Shown: piece after piece, positions 52,518 to 61,346 of the stretch | Layout: the number at the start of each line of letters is the position of its first letter | Numbering within the stretch: position 1 is the first letter of the stretch | Source of the DNA: Desulfohalovibrio reitneri | GTDB taxonomy: Bacteria; Desulfobacterota; Desulfovibrionia; Desulfovibrionales; Desulfovibrionaceae | NCBI RefSeq assembly: GCF_000711295.1 | Contig: NZ_JOMJ01000003.1 | Coordinates: forward strand, 2,057,501 to 2,121,500 | Reading direction: 5' to 3' | DNA: 64,000 bases | Position numbers and translations under genes: made by a program | The notes under the pieces: generated by a model | Databases searched by the model: none | Told to the model about the DNA's origin: nothing | The model's input: the letters and a program-made list of their open reading frames with translations, nothing else

Positions 52518-54302
52518 ATGTACCCGTCGATGCACGAGATGGAAGCACAGTTGGCGAACCTGGACACATCGGCCCTGCAGCCGTTGCGCGTCCAGGTATT
52601 GCGCAACGTCATGGTTGAGCCCATTGCGCCCTACATGCGCTATCTGACCTGCCAATCCGGCTACGATCTCAATCTGGGCTTCGGGGAGTTCGACAACGTC
52701 TTTCAGGAAGCGGTCGGCGGCGCGCCGGCGCTGCGTGAGGAAGGGCTGGACGCTGTCATGCTCTTCACACGTCTGGAAGGGCTGTCCTGGGACTTGGCCA
52801 GGAATTTTCCCGCGCTGTCCGAACAGGCTGTGGATGAGGAAGTGCGGCGTCTCGGTGATTTCTTTTCCGCCGTGATCCAGGGGCTCCGCGCCCAGACCGA
52901 CGCCATGATCCTGTGGTGCGGCATGGAGCCGCCCGTCCACCCGGCTCTGGGCATCGCCGACGCACAGAACGGAACGGGACAGTCCGCAGCCGTGGAAAAG
53001 GTCAACCAAGCCCTTCGAAAGGCGCTGTCCGCAACCTCCAACGCCTATTGCCTCGACATGGGCAACTGCTTGGCGCGCGTGGGCGCCAATCGCTTCTATG
53101 ACCAGCGGTTCTGGCACATCGGCCGCGCGCCCTACACGCGGGAGGCGCTCGGCGAAATTGCCCACGAGAGTCTCAAGTTTTTCCGTGCCCTGAAGGGGAA
53201 GAACAAGAAGTGCCTGATTCTGGACTGCGACAACACCCTGTGGGGCGGCATCGTGGGCGAGGACGGCCTCGCGGGCATCAAGCTCGCCAGGACGCACCCC
53301 GGCTCGGCCTTCCACGAGTTCCAGCAGGAGATTTTGGGCCTGGCCAACCGGGGGATAATCCTGGCCTTGTGCAGCAAGAACAACGAGGATGACGTGTGGG
53401 AGGTTTTCGACAACCACCCGGACATGGTGCTCAAACGAGAGCATATCGCGGCCTGGCGGATCAACTGGCAGGACAAGGCGGCCAACATCCGCGAGCTGGC
53501 CCGCGACCTCAGCATCGGCCTGGACAGCATGGTTTTCGTGGATGACAGTCCATTCGAGGCCGAGCTGGTACGGACGGAACTGCCCGAGGTAGAAGTCGTC
53601 CATCTGCCCAAGGAAAAGCCCATCGAATACCGCGACATGCTCGCCGCGTGCGGCCTGTTCGATACCTTGACCCTCACCGCAGAGGACAAGAAACGCGGCG
53701 CCATGTACCGCGCAGAGGCGTGCCGCCGCCGGGCAAGCTCTCAGGCCACGAACATGATCGATTTCTATCGTTCCCTGGAGATGGAGGTGGAAATCGGCTT
53801 GGCTGACGAATTCACCATTCCGCGCATAGCCCAGCAAACGCAGAAAACCAACCAGTTCAACCTGACCACCCGTCGCTACAGTGAGCGGGACATCGAGCGG
53901 CTGGCCAAGGCGGACGACAGCGACGTGATGTGGATGCGGGTCATGGACCGTTTCGGCGATTCCGGCATCGTGGGCAGCTGCATCCTGCGGTACGCCGAAT
54001 ACCGCGCCGAGTTCGACTCGTTTCTGCTGTCCTGCAGGGTACTCGGCAGGGACGTGGAGCGGGTCTTCCTGGCCCACGCGCTCATGAGGGCCAGGGATCA
54101 GGGGGCTTCTTTCGCGGAAGGGGTCTGGCTCAAGACAGCCAAGAACAGCCAAGTGAAGACATTTTTCTCGGACAATGGTTTCACCGAGGACACCGAGCAC
54201 AGCAGCGCCGAGGAGCGGTACTTCCACCTGCCCCTGGATGGCTACTCCCCACCCGACTTCGACCATTTCAAGAGCATAACCAGCTACATTCCGGAAGGAT
54301 AA
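52518..54302 (+). CDS. FkbH-like HAD-IIIC family protein
   Basis: The ATG at 52518 has GGAGGAACC upstream and gives 594 residues. An SGNH-like N-terminal region is followed by the HAD domain with D236xD238 in CLILDCDNTLWGGIVGEDG, FVDDSPFEAELV as motif III, and a C-terminal acetyltransferase-like region (about 415-590). FkbH proteins take 1,3-bisphosphoglycerate, remove the phosphate and load a glyceryl unit on an acyl carrier protein. An ACP gene follows 14 bases downstream, which supports this role. Confidence 0.92.
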   Translation: MYPSMHEMEAQLANLDTSALQPLRVQVLRNVMVEPIAPYMRYLTCQSGYDLNLGFGEFDNVFQEAVGGAPALREEGLDAVMLFTRLEGLSWDLARNFPALSEQAVDEEVRRLGDFFSAVIQGLRAQTDAMILWCGMEPPVHPALGIADAQNGTGQSAAVEKVNQALRKALSATSNAYCLDMGNCLARVGANRFYDQRFWHIGRAPYTREALGEIAHESLKFFRALKGKNKKCLILDCDNTLWGGIVGEDGLAGIKLARTHPGSAFHEFQQEILGLANRGIILALCSKNNEDDVWEVFDNHPDMVLKREHIAAWRINWQDKAANIRELARDLSIGLDSMVFVDDSPFEAELVRTELPEVEVVHLPKEKPIEYRDMLAACGLFDTLTLTAEDKKRGAMYRAEACRRRASSQATNMIDFYRSLEMEVEIGLADEFTIPRIAQQTQKTNQFNLTTRRYSERDIERLAKADDSDVMWMRVMDRFGDSGIVGSCILRYAEYRAEFDSFLLSCRVLGRDVERVFLAHALMRARDQGASFAEGVWLKTAKNSQVKTFFSDNGFTEDTEHSSAEERYFHLPLDGYSPPDFDHFKSITSYIPEG

Positions 54303-54316
54303 GGAGCCAGCGAACC

Positions 54317-54547
54317 GTGGAAGAGAAGCTGTACCAGATTATCGCCAACGTCATGAACGTGCCTGCGGATTCCATTGACAAGGATTCTTCCCCCAAGACC
54401 GTGGCAGCGTGGGAATCGCTCAAGCACATGAACCTGCTGCTGGCTGTGGAGGAAGCCTTCGGCGTCACCTTTACGGATGAGGACATCGTGGAAATGGAGG
54501 ACGCCCGGTCTATTCTCGACAAGCTTTCGGAAAAGGGGGCGGAGTAG
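54317..54547 (+). CDS. Acyl carrier protein
   Basis: The start is GTG at 54317. The 76-residue acidic helical protein has the phosphopantetheine site Ser34 in AWESLKHMNLLLAVEEAFG, in place of the common DSL. It sits between the FkbH-like gene and a GNAT acyltransferase gene, so it probably carries the glyceryl or related acyl unit from one to the other. Confidence 0.9.
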   Translation: MEEKLYQIIANVMNVPADSIDKDSSPKTVAAWESLKHMNLLLAVEEAFGVTFTDEDIVEMEDARSILDKLSEKGAE

Positions 54548-55114
54548 ATGTACAACCCCTACATGGTGGGCAAGCGCGTCTATTTGCGGCATCCCACGCC
54601 GGAAGACGTTGAAGGCCGCTGGCACGAATGGCTGAGCGACGAGGAGACCACGCTCTGGCTCGGCTCGCGCTATTGGCCGAACTGCCTGGAAAACCAGCGC
54701 GCGTTCTACGAGTCCATCACCAAGGGGAAGGAGCGGATGGTCCTGTCCGTGGTGGACATCGAGACCGATCGGCACATAGGCGTGTGCAATCTTAGCGGCA
54801 TCAACTGGCTGCACAGGTACACGGACATGGCCGTGGTCATCGGTGAGAAAGAATACCGCACAGGCCCCTATGTTCTGGAATGCGTCTCCATGCTGCTGCA
54901 GATCGCCTTCCTCAGGCTCAATCTGCGCATCGTCAAGGGAGGTTATCTGGCCTGCAACGAGTCCTCAAAGGCGATTCTGGACGTGTTTCGTTTCAGGGAA
55001 GTCGGCAGATACGAGAATCTCATCTGGTGTAATGGCGCCTACACGGACAACGTCATGGTCATGCTGCACCGCGACGATTGGATGCGGCGCAACATGAAGC
55101 GGATCGAGGGCTGA
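54548..55114 (+). CDS. GNAT-family acyltransferase
   Basis: The 188-residue protein has the RimJ/RimL-like fold: VYLRHPTPEDVEGRWHEWLSDEETTLWL at the start, IGVCNLSGINWLHRYTDMAVVIGEKEYRTG in the middle and a GYLACNESSKAILDVFRFREVGRY C-terminal part. It starts directly after the ACP stop. With ACP and FkbH-like genes, it could move an acyl group from ACP to an amino sugar. Confidence 0.87.
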   Translation: MYNPYMVGKRVYLRHPTPEDVEGRWHEWLSDEETTLWLGSRYWPNCLENQRAFYESITKGKERMVLSVVDIETDRHIGVCNLSGINWLHRYTDMAVVIGEKEYRTGPYVLECVSMLLQIAFLRLNLRIVKGGYLACNESSKAILDVFRFREVGRYENLIWCNGAYTDNVMVMLHRDDWMRRNMKRIEG

Positions 55115-55153
55115 CTTGAACGAAAAAAACGACGTTATCCCAGAAGTCACGAA

Positions 55154-56899
55154 ATGATTGCCAAAAGCAGCATACAGTGCTTCCTCTACTTTTACAGGAA
55201 GTATCCTCTGGGCACCACGCTGGTGTTGGTCGCGCAGTTTGTGGCGGGCATGCTGGACGGTATCGGCGTGCTCGGTCTGCTACCGCTTCTGTCCATTGCC
55301 ACTGGAAATATGTCCGAGTCCTCCACGCTGCACCAGTTCGTGGTCGGCATCCTGGACTTCTTCTCCCTGCCAGCCACAGTGCCTGTGTTGCTGGCCTTCA
55401 TCGTGGTGCTGATGCTGCTCAAGGCGGTTTTCTCCTATCTGGCCATCATTCAGGTGGGGTACGCCGTGGCCAATGCCTCCACAGACTTGCGGCAGGATCT
55501 CATCCAGTCCCTGCTCAAGACGCGCTGGTCCCACTTCATGCACCTGCCCGTGGGCACCTTCGCCAACGCACTGAGCTACGAGAGCGTCAGCGGGGCCAAG
55601 GCCTACTGGGCCATGTGCCAGGCCACGGCCCTGCTGTTCCAGATTTTGTTCTACGCCGTGGCCTCGTGTTTGGTCTCCTGGCCTGTGGTCATAGCGTCGC
55701 TCTTTGTGGGAGGAGTGTTCACCCTGGCGGTCAGCGGGTTCATCCGAATGGCACGGGCGGCGGGCATCCAGCAGACCGAGTTGATGAATAACATCTCCGC
55801 CCGTTTCGCTGACGCCCTGTCGGGCCTCAAGTCGCTCAAGGCCATGGCCGCCGAGGGTAGGCTCTCTCCACTGCTGGAGAAGGAAAACCGGCTGTTGGAC
55901 AAGGCTCTGCGCAAGTTCGTCCTCGCCCGCGGCGCGCTGACAACCACCCAGGAGCCCATTCTCATCGTGTTCCTGGCGCTGATCATGTATTTCGCCCTGA
56001 CCTACATGCAGATCGCGTTGTCCGAGCTCATGGTGCTGGTCTTTCTGTTCTACAGGATCGTCACCAGGTTCGGCACGGTGCAGGTGGTCTATCAGAACAT
56101 GGTGGTGAACGAGAGCGCCTTTTGGTCACTGCACAGAACCATTGAGAACGCGGTGGCGGCCAGGGAGCAAAGTACCGGCACCGAGAAACCGAGCCTCACC
56201 CAGGGCATCAGCCTGAGCTCCGTGGCCAAGAACTACGACGGTAAGGACGTGTACACCGATCTGAACCTGGACGTTCCGGCCATCGGCATGACCGTTCTCG
56301 CCGGGCAGTCCGGGGCGGGCAAGACCACCATGGCGGACATCATCATCGGCTTGGTTACTCCGGACAAGGGGCAGGTTCTGATTGACGGCACGCCTCTGGA
56401 AGAAATCGACATCAAGGCTTGGCGCTCGATCATCGGTTACGTGCCCCAGGAGTTGTTCCTGTTCAACGACACCATCCGCAACAACATCACCCTGCGCGAC
56501 GAGACCCTGACGGACGAGGACGTGCATGACGCGCTGAAGAGCGCGGGAGCCTACGATTTTGTCATGTCCATGCGCGACGGCCTGGACACGCAGGTGGGGG
56601 AGCGGGGCGGCATCCTTTCCGGAGGCCAGCGCCAGCGCATCGCCATCGCGAGGGCCCTGACGCGCAAACCCAGGCTGTTGGTTCTGGACGAGGCCACCAG
56701 CGCGTTGGACGAGCAAACCGAGCGAGAACTGGCGGCCACCGTCAGGGAGCTTGCCAGAAGCACATGCGTGCTGGCCGTGACGCACCGTCCGGCGTTGGTA
56801 AAGTGCGCCGATTCCGTGTTTTTCCTCAAGGACGGCAAGGCAGAGGACAGGTCCGAGGGACGGAAGCATACGACCTTGGCCGGTCAAGCGGTGAAATGA
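55154..56899 (+). CDS. ABC exporter, fused permease and ATPase (PglK/MsbA-like)
   Basis: The 581-residue protein has about six membrane segments (residues 15-300). The ATPase follows with Walker A GQSGAGKTTMAD (about 382-393), signature LSGGQRQRIAIARAL and Walker B LLVLDEATSALDE. It resembles half-size exporters that flip lipid-linked glycans. It may export the finished glycan lipid or its precursor; no Wzx-type flippase is visible in this window. Confidence 0.9.
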   Translation: MIAKSSIQCFLYFYRKYPLGTTLVLVAQFVAGMLDGIGVLGLLPLLSIATGNMSESSTLHQFVVGILDFFSLPATVPVLLAFIVVLMLLKAVFSYLAIIQVGYAVANASTDLRQDLIQSLLKTRWSHFMHLPVGTFANALSYESVSGAKAYWAMCQATALLFQILFYAVASCLVSWPVVIASLFVGGVFTLAVSGFIRMARAAGIQQTELMNNISARFADALSGLKSLKAMAAEGRLSPLLEKENRLLDKALRKFVLARGALTTTQEPILIVFLALIMYFALTYMQIALSELMVLVFLFYRIVTRFGTVQVVYQNMVVNESAFWSLHRTIENAVAAREQSTGTEKPSLTQGISLSSVAKNYDGKDVYTDLNLDVPAIGMTVLAGQSGAGKTTMADIIIGLVTPDKGQVLIDGTPLEEIDIKAWRSIIGYVPQELFLFNDTIRNNITLRDETLTDEDVHDALKSAGAYDFVMSMRDGLDTQVGERGGILSGGQRQRIAIARALTRKPRLLVLDEATSALDEQTERELAATVRELARSTCVLAVTHRPALVKCADSVFFLKDGKAEDRSEGRKHTTLAGQAVK

Positions 56900-56910
56900 G
56901 GGGCGGCGAC

Positions 56911-57528
56911 ATGCAGACCATTGCCTTGGTTGATTACGGACTGGCCAATATCAGATCGGTTTACAACGCCCTGGAATGCTTCAGGGTGAACATCGTCATC
57001 GCGGAAAACGGCCAGCAACTGCGCGAAGCGGACAAGATCGTTCTGCCGGGTGTTGGTTCCTTCGACGCGGGCATGCGCGGCATCCGCTCACGCGGTCATG
57101 AAGAGGTGCTGAGCGAACTGGTGCTGCGGGGGGACACACCCTTCCTGGGCATCTGCCTGGGATTGCAGTTCCTCTTCGAGGGCAGCGAGGAGGGCGAGGC
57201 CGCAGGGCTTGGCTGGCTGCCAGGCAAGTGCGCAAAATTCCCCACCGGGCCCAGTCACCCCATTGTGCCGCACATGGGGTGGAACGACATCGAACCCGTG
57301 AACGGGGGACGGCTTTTGTCGGAACTGCATCCCCCGTTGACCTTCTATTTTGTCCACAGCTACTATGCGCCCGCCAACGCGGACGTTCCGTTGGCTGCCA
57401 CGTGCGAGCACGGCCTCACCTTCTGCGCCGCGGTGGAGCGCGACAACATCATGGCCACCCAGTTCCATCCGGAAAAGTCGCAACTGGCCGGGCTGAAGCT
57501 CCTGGAAACCTTCCTGACCAAGCTATGA
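56911..57528 (+). CDS. hisH: HisH-like glutamine amidotransferase (amidination pathway)
   Basis: The 205-residue class I glutaminase has Cys82 in LGICLGLQFLFEG, HPEKSQ near the end for the His-Glu pair, and the N-terminal VDYGLANIRSVYNALE. It makes ammonia from glutamine. Next to HisF-like and PseA-like genes it should serve sugar amidination rather than histidine synthesis. Confidence 0.92.
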   Translation: MQTIALVDYGLANIRSVYNALECFRVNIVIAENGQQLREADKIVLPGVGSFDAGMRGIRSRGHEEVLSELVLRGDTPFLGICLGLQFLFEGSEEGEAAGLGWLPGKCAKFPTGPSHPIVPHMGWNDIEPVNGGRLLSELHPPLTFYFVHSYYAPANADVPLAATCEHGLTFCAAVERDNIMATQFHPEKSQLAGLKLLETFLTKL

Positions 57529-58352
57529 TCAAGAATCGGCTCATCGCCTCCTTGCTCGTATACAACGGCCAAGTGGTGCAGGCGCGGAAGTTCAAGCGCA
57601 CCAACATGGTCGGTAGCGCCTTCACGGCCGTGGACTTCTTCAACGCCTGGACCGTTGATGAAATTATGGTCCTGGAAATTTCTTACACCCGCACTTTTAT
57701 GGAGCGGTTCGTCGACATCCTCAACGACCTCTCCAAGCGGTGCTTTGTCCCGCTTTCCGTGGGCGGCAAGGTCGATTCCCTGGAGCATGTGCACAGGTTG
57801 ACTCGTGTGGGGGCGGACAAGGTGGTGGTCAACACCAACGCAGTGCGCAATCCCGTCTTGGTCAGGCAGATCGCGGACAACTACGGTACCCAGTGCTGCG
57901 TGGTATCCATCGACTGCCGGCCCAACGAGGACATGCCCTCCGGATACGAACCCATGATCGACAACGGCAAGATGGAAACCGGGCTTGACGCCCTGGAGTG
58001 GGCTTCCCATGTTGTGGAACTGGGAGCGGGGGAGTTGATGATCAATTCCCTGGAGTACGATGGCAACCGGCAGGGTTACGACCTGAACCTGGTGCGCGCC
58101 GTGGCGGACAGCGTCCCGGTGCCCGTCATCGCCTTCGGCGGTGTAGGCAAGTGGGAGCATTTCGTCGAGGGCGTGCGAGAGGGTCACGCCGATGCGGTGG
58201 CCGCGGGCAACATTTTCCACTACACGGAACACTCCACAAAAAAGGCCAAGGATTTCATGGCGGAGCAGGGTATTCCGGTGCGCGCCAGCACCTTCTACAA
58301 GGTGGACATGCCCCGCCACCCCCAATACGAGAAATACCTCAAAGCGAGATAG
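57525..58352 (+). CDS. hisF: HisF-like protein of the amidination set
   Basis: The 275-residue (beta/alpha)8 barrel overlaps hisH (ATGA). It has the HisF-type layout but reads RLIASLLVYNGQVVQ where HisF has CLDV-DG, so the catalytic Asp11 is replaced by Leu. The second catalytic position is kept in CCVVSIDCRP. HisF2-type partners of PseA/WbpG show the same change and act as the ammonia channel and docking partner. Confidence 0.9.
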   Translation: MIKNRLIASLLVYNGQVVQARKFKRTNMVGSAFTAVDFFNAWTVDEIMVLEISYTRTFMERFVDILNDLSKRCFVPLSVGGKVDSLEHVHRLTRVGADKVVVNTNAVRNPVLVRQIADNYGTQCCVVSIDCRPNEDMPSGYEPMIDNGKMETGLDALEWASHVVELGAGELMINSLEYDGNRQGYDLNLVRAVADSVPVPVIAFGGVGKWEHFVEGVREGHADAVAAGNIFHYTEHSTKKAKDFMAEQGIPVRASTFYKVDMPRHPQYEKYLKAR

Positions 58353-58364
58353 CGAGGAGACGTG

Positions 58365-59624
58365 ATGGATTATTGTCAGCGCTGCGTTTACCCGGCCAAT
58401 GCCCGTCCCGGCATCATTTTCGACGAGCACGGTGTCTGTTCCGGCTGCAGGTCCATCGAACAGCGCCTGAACACGCCGTTCGAAGACAGGGAAGAACAGC
58501 TCAAGGAGATTCTTGCCGAGTACAGCGCCAGGCAGAGGGAAAAAAAGAATCCCTACGACTGCATCATTCCCGTTTCCGGAGGCAAGGACAGCACTTGGCA
58601 GACGTGGCTGATCAAGGAGAAGTTCGGCTTCAATCCGTTGCTGGTCTGCTACAACCATACGTACAACACCCCGCTGGGCATGCGGAATCTGGCCAACATG
58701 GTCAAACGGCTGGACTGCAACCTTGTGCGTTTTACCTCCGCCCCAGGGTCGGCCATCCGCATGTCGAAATACATGCTGGAGAAGGTCGGCGATCTCACGT
58801 GGCACTACCACGCGGGGATCACCACCTTCCCCATCAAGGCCGCGGTGATGCACGACGTTCCGCTCATCATCTGGGGCGAACACGGATTCCAGGACCTCGT
58901 GGGCATGTACGACCTCGAGGACGGCGTCGAATTCACCAAAAAGGTCAGGCAGGAGCACTCCATGCGCGGGTTCGAGCCCGAGGATCTCATCGACGATCCT
59001 GACTGCCCCCTGACCAGCTATGATCTGGCGCCTTTCTTCTACCCGTCCGATGAAGAACTCGAGCGGGTCGGGGTGCGCGGCATCTACATCTCCAACTTCG
59101 TGCGCTGGGACGCTTACGAACAGGTCCGCTTTCTCGTGGACGAATTGGGCTTCGAAACCGCCCAGTCACGCGAGCGGACCTTCAACATCTACTCGAAGCT
59201 CGAGGACATCCACGCCAACGGCGTGCACGACTACCTGAAATACCTCAAGTTCGGGTATGGCAGGGCCACAGACGACGCCTCCATGGAAATTCGGTTCGGC
59301 CGTATGACCCGCGAGGAAGGCATTGAGATGGTTGGCAGGCACGACCACGTCCGGCCCAGGGATCTGGATATCTTCCTGCGCGAGGCGGATATGACCGAAG
59401 AGGAATTTCTCCAATACGTCGACCCCATGCGTGACCCCATGATCTGGGAGAAGGTGGATGGAGAGTGGGTGGCCAAGGACTCGGTGGTGAATCATGTCAA
59501 CGACCCGGGAGTGGAGGCGGCCAAGCTCGAACTCATCGATTTCGAGCCGGTGCGCCCCACCCCCGAGCGTACAAGCACCCACGCCCAACGCATGAACGAG
59601 CAGACGGAATACATCGTCCTGTAA
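58365..59624 (+). CDS. pseA: N-acetyl sugar amidotransferase (PseA/WbpG-like)
   Basis: The ATG at 58365 has GAGGAG 5 bases upstream. The 419-residue protein has two CxxC pairs (CQRC at 4-7 and CSGC at about 26-29) and a PP-loop CIIPVSGGKDSTWQ (about 65-78). PseA and WbpG convert an acetamido group into an acetamidino group with ammonia from HisH-HisF. All three partners are adjacent here. The substrate should be the pseudaminic acid or its amino sugar. Confidence 0.92.
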   Translation: MDYCQRCVYPANARPGIIFDEHGVCSGCRSIEQRLNTPFEDREEQLKEILAEYSARQREKKNPYDCIIPVSGGKDSTWQTWLIKEKFGFNPLLVCYNHTYNTPLGMRNLANMVKRLDCNLVRFTSAPGSAIRMSKYMLEKVGDLTWHYHAGITTFPIKAAVMHDVPLIIWGEHGFQDLVGMYDLEDGVEFTKKVRQEHSMRGFEPEDLIDDPDCPLTSYDLAPFFYPSDEELERVGVRGIYISNFVRWDAYEQVRFLVDELGFETAQSRERTFNIYSKLEDIHANGVHDYLKYLKFGYGRATDDASMEIRFGRMTREEGIEMVGRHDHVRPRDLDIFLREADMTEEEFLQYVDPMRDPMIWEKVDGEWVAKDSVVNHVNDPGVEAAKLELIDFEPVRPTPERTSTHAQRMNEQTEYIVL

Positions 59625-59715
59625 GGACGGTCGCCGCCCGGGGCCAGACACCGCAACCAGTCACGGGTTGAGCTTGGCTAGACTTGTATCGAATTCAGAA
59701 CACCGAGTTGGATGA

Positions 59716-61215
59716 ATGCGCAATAAAATACTTATGACGGCCGGCAGGGAAGGGAACTTCTTTTTTGCCGAAGCTATGCAGAAAGCATTTGGTATGCAGG
59801 TGGACATCGTAACCTACATGCAATGTGCGAACGATATCTACGAAAAGTCATGGCGTGGACAATTTAACAGCAACTTTAATTTCGTTGAATTCTACAAGGA
59901 GCGGATCGAAACGCTGAAAAGCATGAACAGGGAGGAAATCGATGCCCGCCAGTTGGCTATCGAAAGAAAATATTCGATAGAGACGAGCGCATTGTTCACG
60001 TATTATGATCCGCACTTCAGGAGAGAATTTTCCTATGATGATTTGCGGTACAGGCAACTCGCATATCTCGAATTTCTCGATACGATACTTGATGGCGAGG
60101 AATACGCGTTTGTCCTTTCCGGTGTTTCGACATACTTCATGAATTGCTTGCAGGAAGCCTGCCTGTCACGCGATATCCCCTATATCACGACGATCGATGC
60201 GAGATATTTAAATATAGCCGTCATTGACAAAATGGGGCAGCAGATAGGCATGGAGACGCTCTTCAACCGGCTCATGGCTGGGGACGAAGACGCCGTGCCG
60301 AAGGACGTCCGGGCGCAGGCGGATGAATGGTACGAGAATTTCGTTTCCGCTCCCAAAAGGCCACCGTACGCCATTATGAACTCCCGGGGGAGCTTTTCCC
60401 CGCTGTCTATGGCGCGCAAGGCTGTGGCACAGTTGTCGCCAAACGTCCTGCGCCAATATTCTCGCCATGACTTTGATAAAGAGTTCAGGTATATAGACAG
60501 TCCATCCCAATACCTTGTCAATGGCGTTAAAGGAAGAGTGCGGGCGCTTGCGCAAAACAGAAGTAACCTGTTCAACAGCGAGCCGGATCTTTCCGAGCCA
60601 TTTTTTTATCTTCCTCTGCACCTGACACCGGAGATCGTCGACTTGGTGTACGGCACCAACTATGACCACCACGAAGGGTATGTGGTGCAGTTGGCCAAGC
60701 GCGTTCCTTCCGACGTACAAATCTACGTCAAGGACCATACCTCCATGCTCGGGCGCCGGCCCGCTAGCTTCTATAAGAAGCTCAAATCGTTGTATAACGT
60801 GCAGTGTATCCATCCTTCGGTCAGCACGTTCGAACTCATCCGCAACAGCAGGGCAGTTGTGACTGTTACAGGGACAGCTGGCTGGGAAGCCTTTCTGCTC
60901 GGAAAGCCGACAGTGACCTTTGGAAACGTCTTCTACAATTTCCTGCCTGGGATTTTCAAAAGCAATCTGTTCCAAGAGGGATTCACTTCGGAACTCAAAC
61001 GGTATCTGGAAAACTTCGAGACGACCGAACAGAGACGACGCAACGCCGTGCGCGCCTATTTCGGCAGTTCATTCCCTGGCACAATGGGGGATATCGGCAT
61101 TGATACCAAGCGGAGCGACGCCCGTTCCAACGCACGGGCCTTCGCGGAGAATCTCAGGAAACATCTGCGTCATTGGCGCGACGAGATTCAAGGAACCATT
61201 CCGGAGAAAGTCTGA
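59716..61215 (+). CDS. KpsC/KpsS-like capsule glycosyltransferase-related protein
   Basis: The 499-residue protein has features of the capsule polysaccharide biosynthesis family (PF05159): FFYLPLHLTPE (about 296-306), QIYVKDHTSMLGRR (about 337-350), HPSVSTFELIRNSRAVVTVTGTAGWEAFLLGKPTVTFG (about 374-411). These resemble beta-Kdo transferases of group 2 capsules. The gene is much richer in A and T than the neighbours, with different codon use, which suggests separate acquisition. No Shine-Dalgarno sequence is obvious. Confidence 0.75.
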   Translation: MRNKILMTAGREGNFFFAEAMQKAFGMQVDIVTYMQCANDIYEKSWRGQFNSNFNFVEFYKERIETLKSMNREEIDARQLAIERKYSIETSALFTYYDPHFRREFSYDDLRYRQLAYLEFLDTILDGEEYAFVLSGVSTYFMNCLQEACLSRDIPYITTIDARYLNIAVIDKMGQQIGMETLFNRLMAGDEDAVPKDVRAQADEWYENFVSAPKRPPYAIMNSRGSFSPLSMARKAVAQLSPNVLRQYSRHDFDKEFRYIDSPSQYLVNGVKGRVRALAQNRSNLFNSEPDLSEPFFYLPLHLTPEIVDLVYGTNYDHHEGYVVQLAKRVPSDVQIYVKDHTSMLGRRPASFYKKLKSLYNVQCIHPSVSTFELIRNSRAVVTVTGTAGWEAFLLGKPTVTFGNVFYNFLPGIFKSNLFQEGFTSELKRYLENFETTEQRRRNAVRAYFGSSFPGTMGDIGIDTKRSDARSNARAFAENLRKHLRHWRDEIQGTIPEKV

Positions 61216-61346
61216 ATGCATCGGCTGGCGGCAGACAAGTGCTACAGAATGCATGACGTGATTTTCCTCGACTGGCTGTCTCGCCTACGCTTGGTGGTTG
61301 AAGCCGCTCTTTTCATGCCCAAAAGAGCGATCCGACCGTTTAATTC

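Noticed and set aside
56911-58352. Histidine biosynthesis hisH and hisF.
   Set aside because: The HisF-like protein lacks Asp11, no other his genes are nearby, and a PseA/WbpG-like gene follows directly. The amidination pathway fits better.
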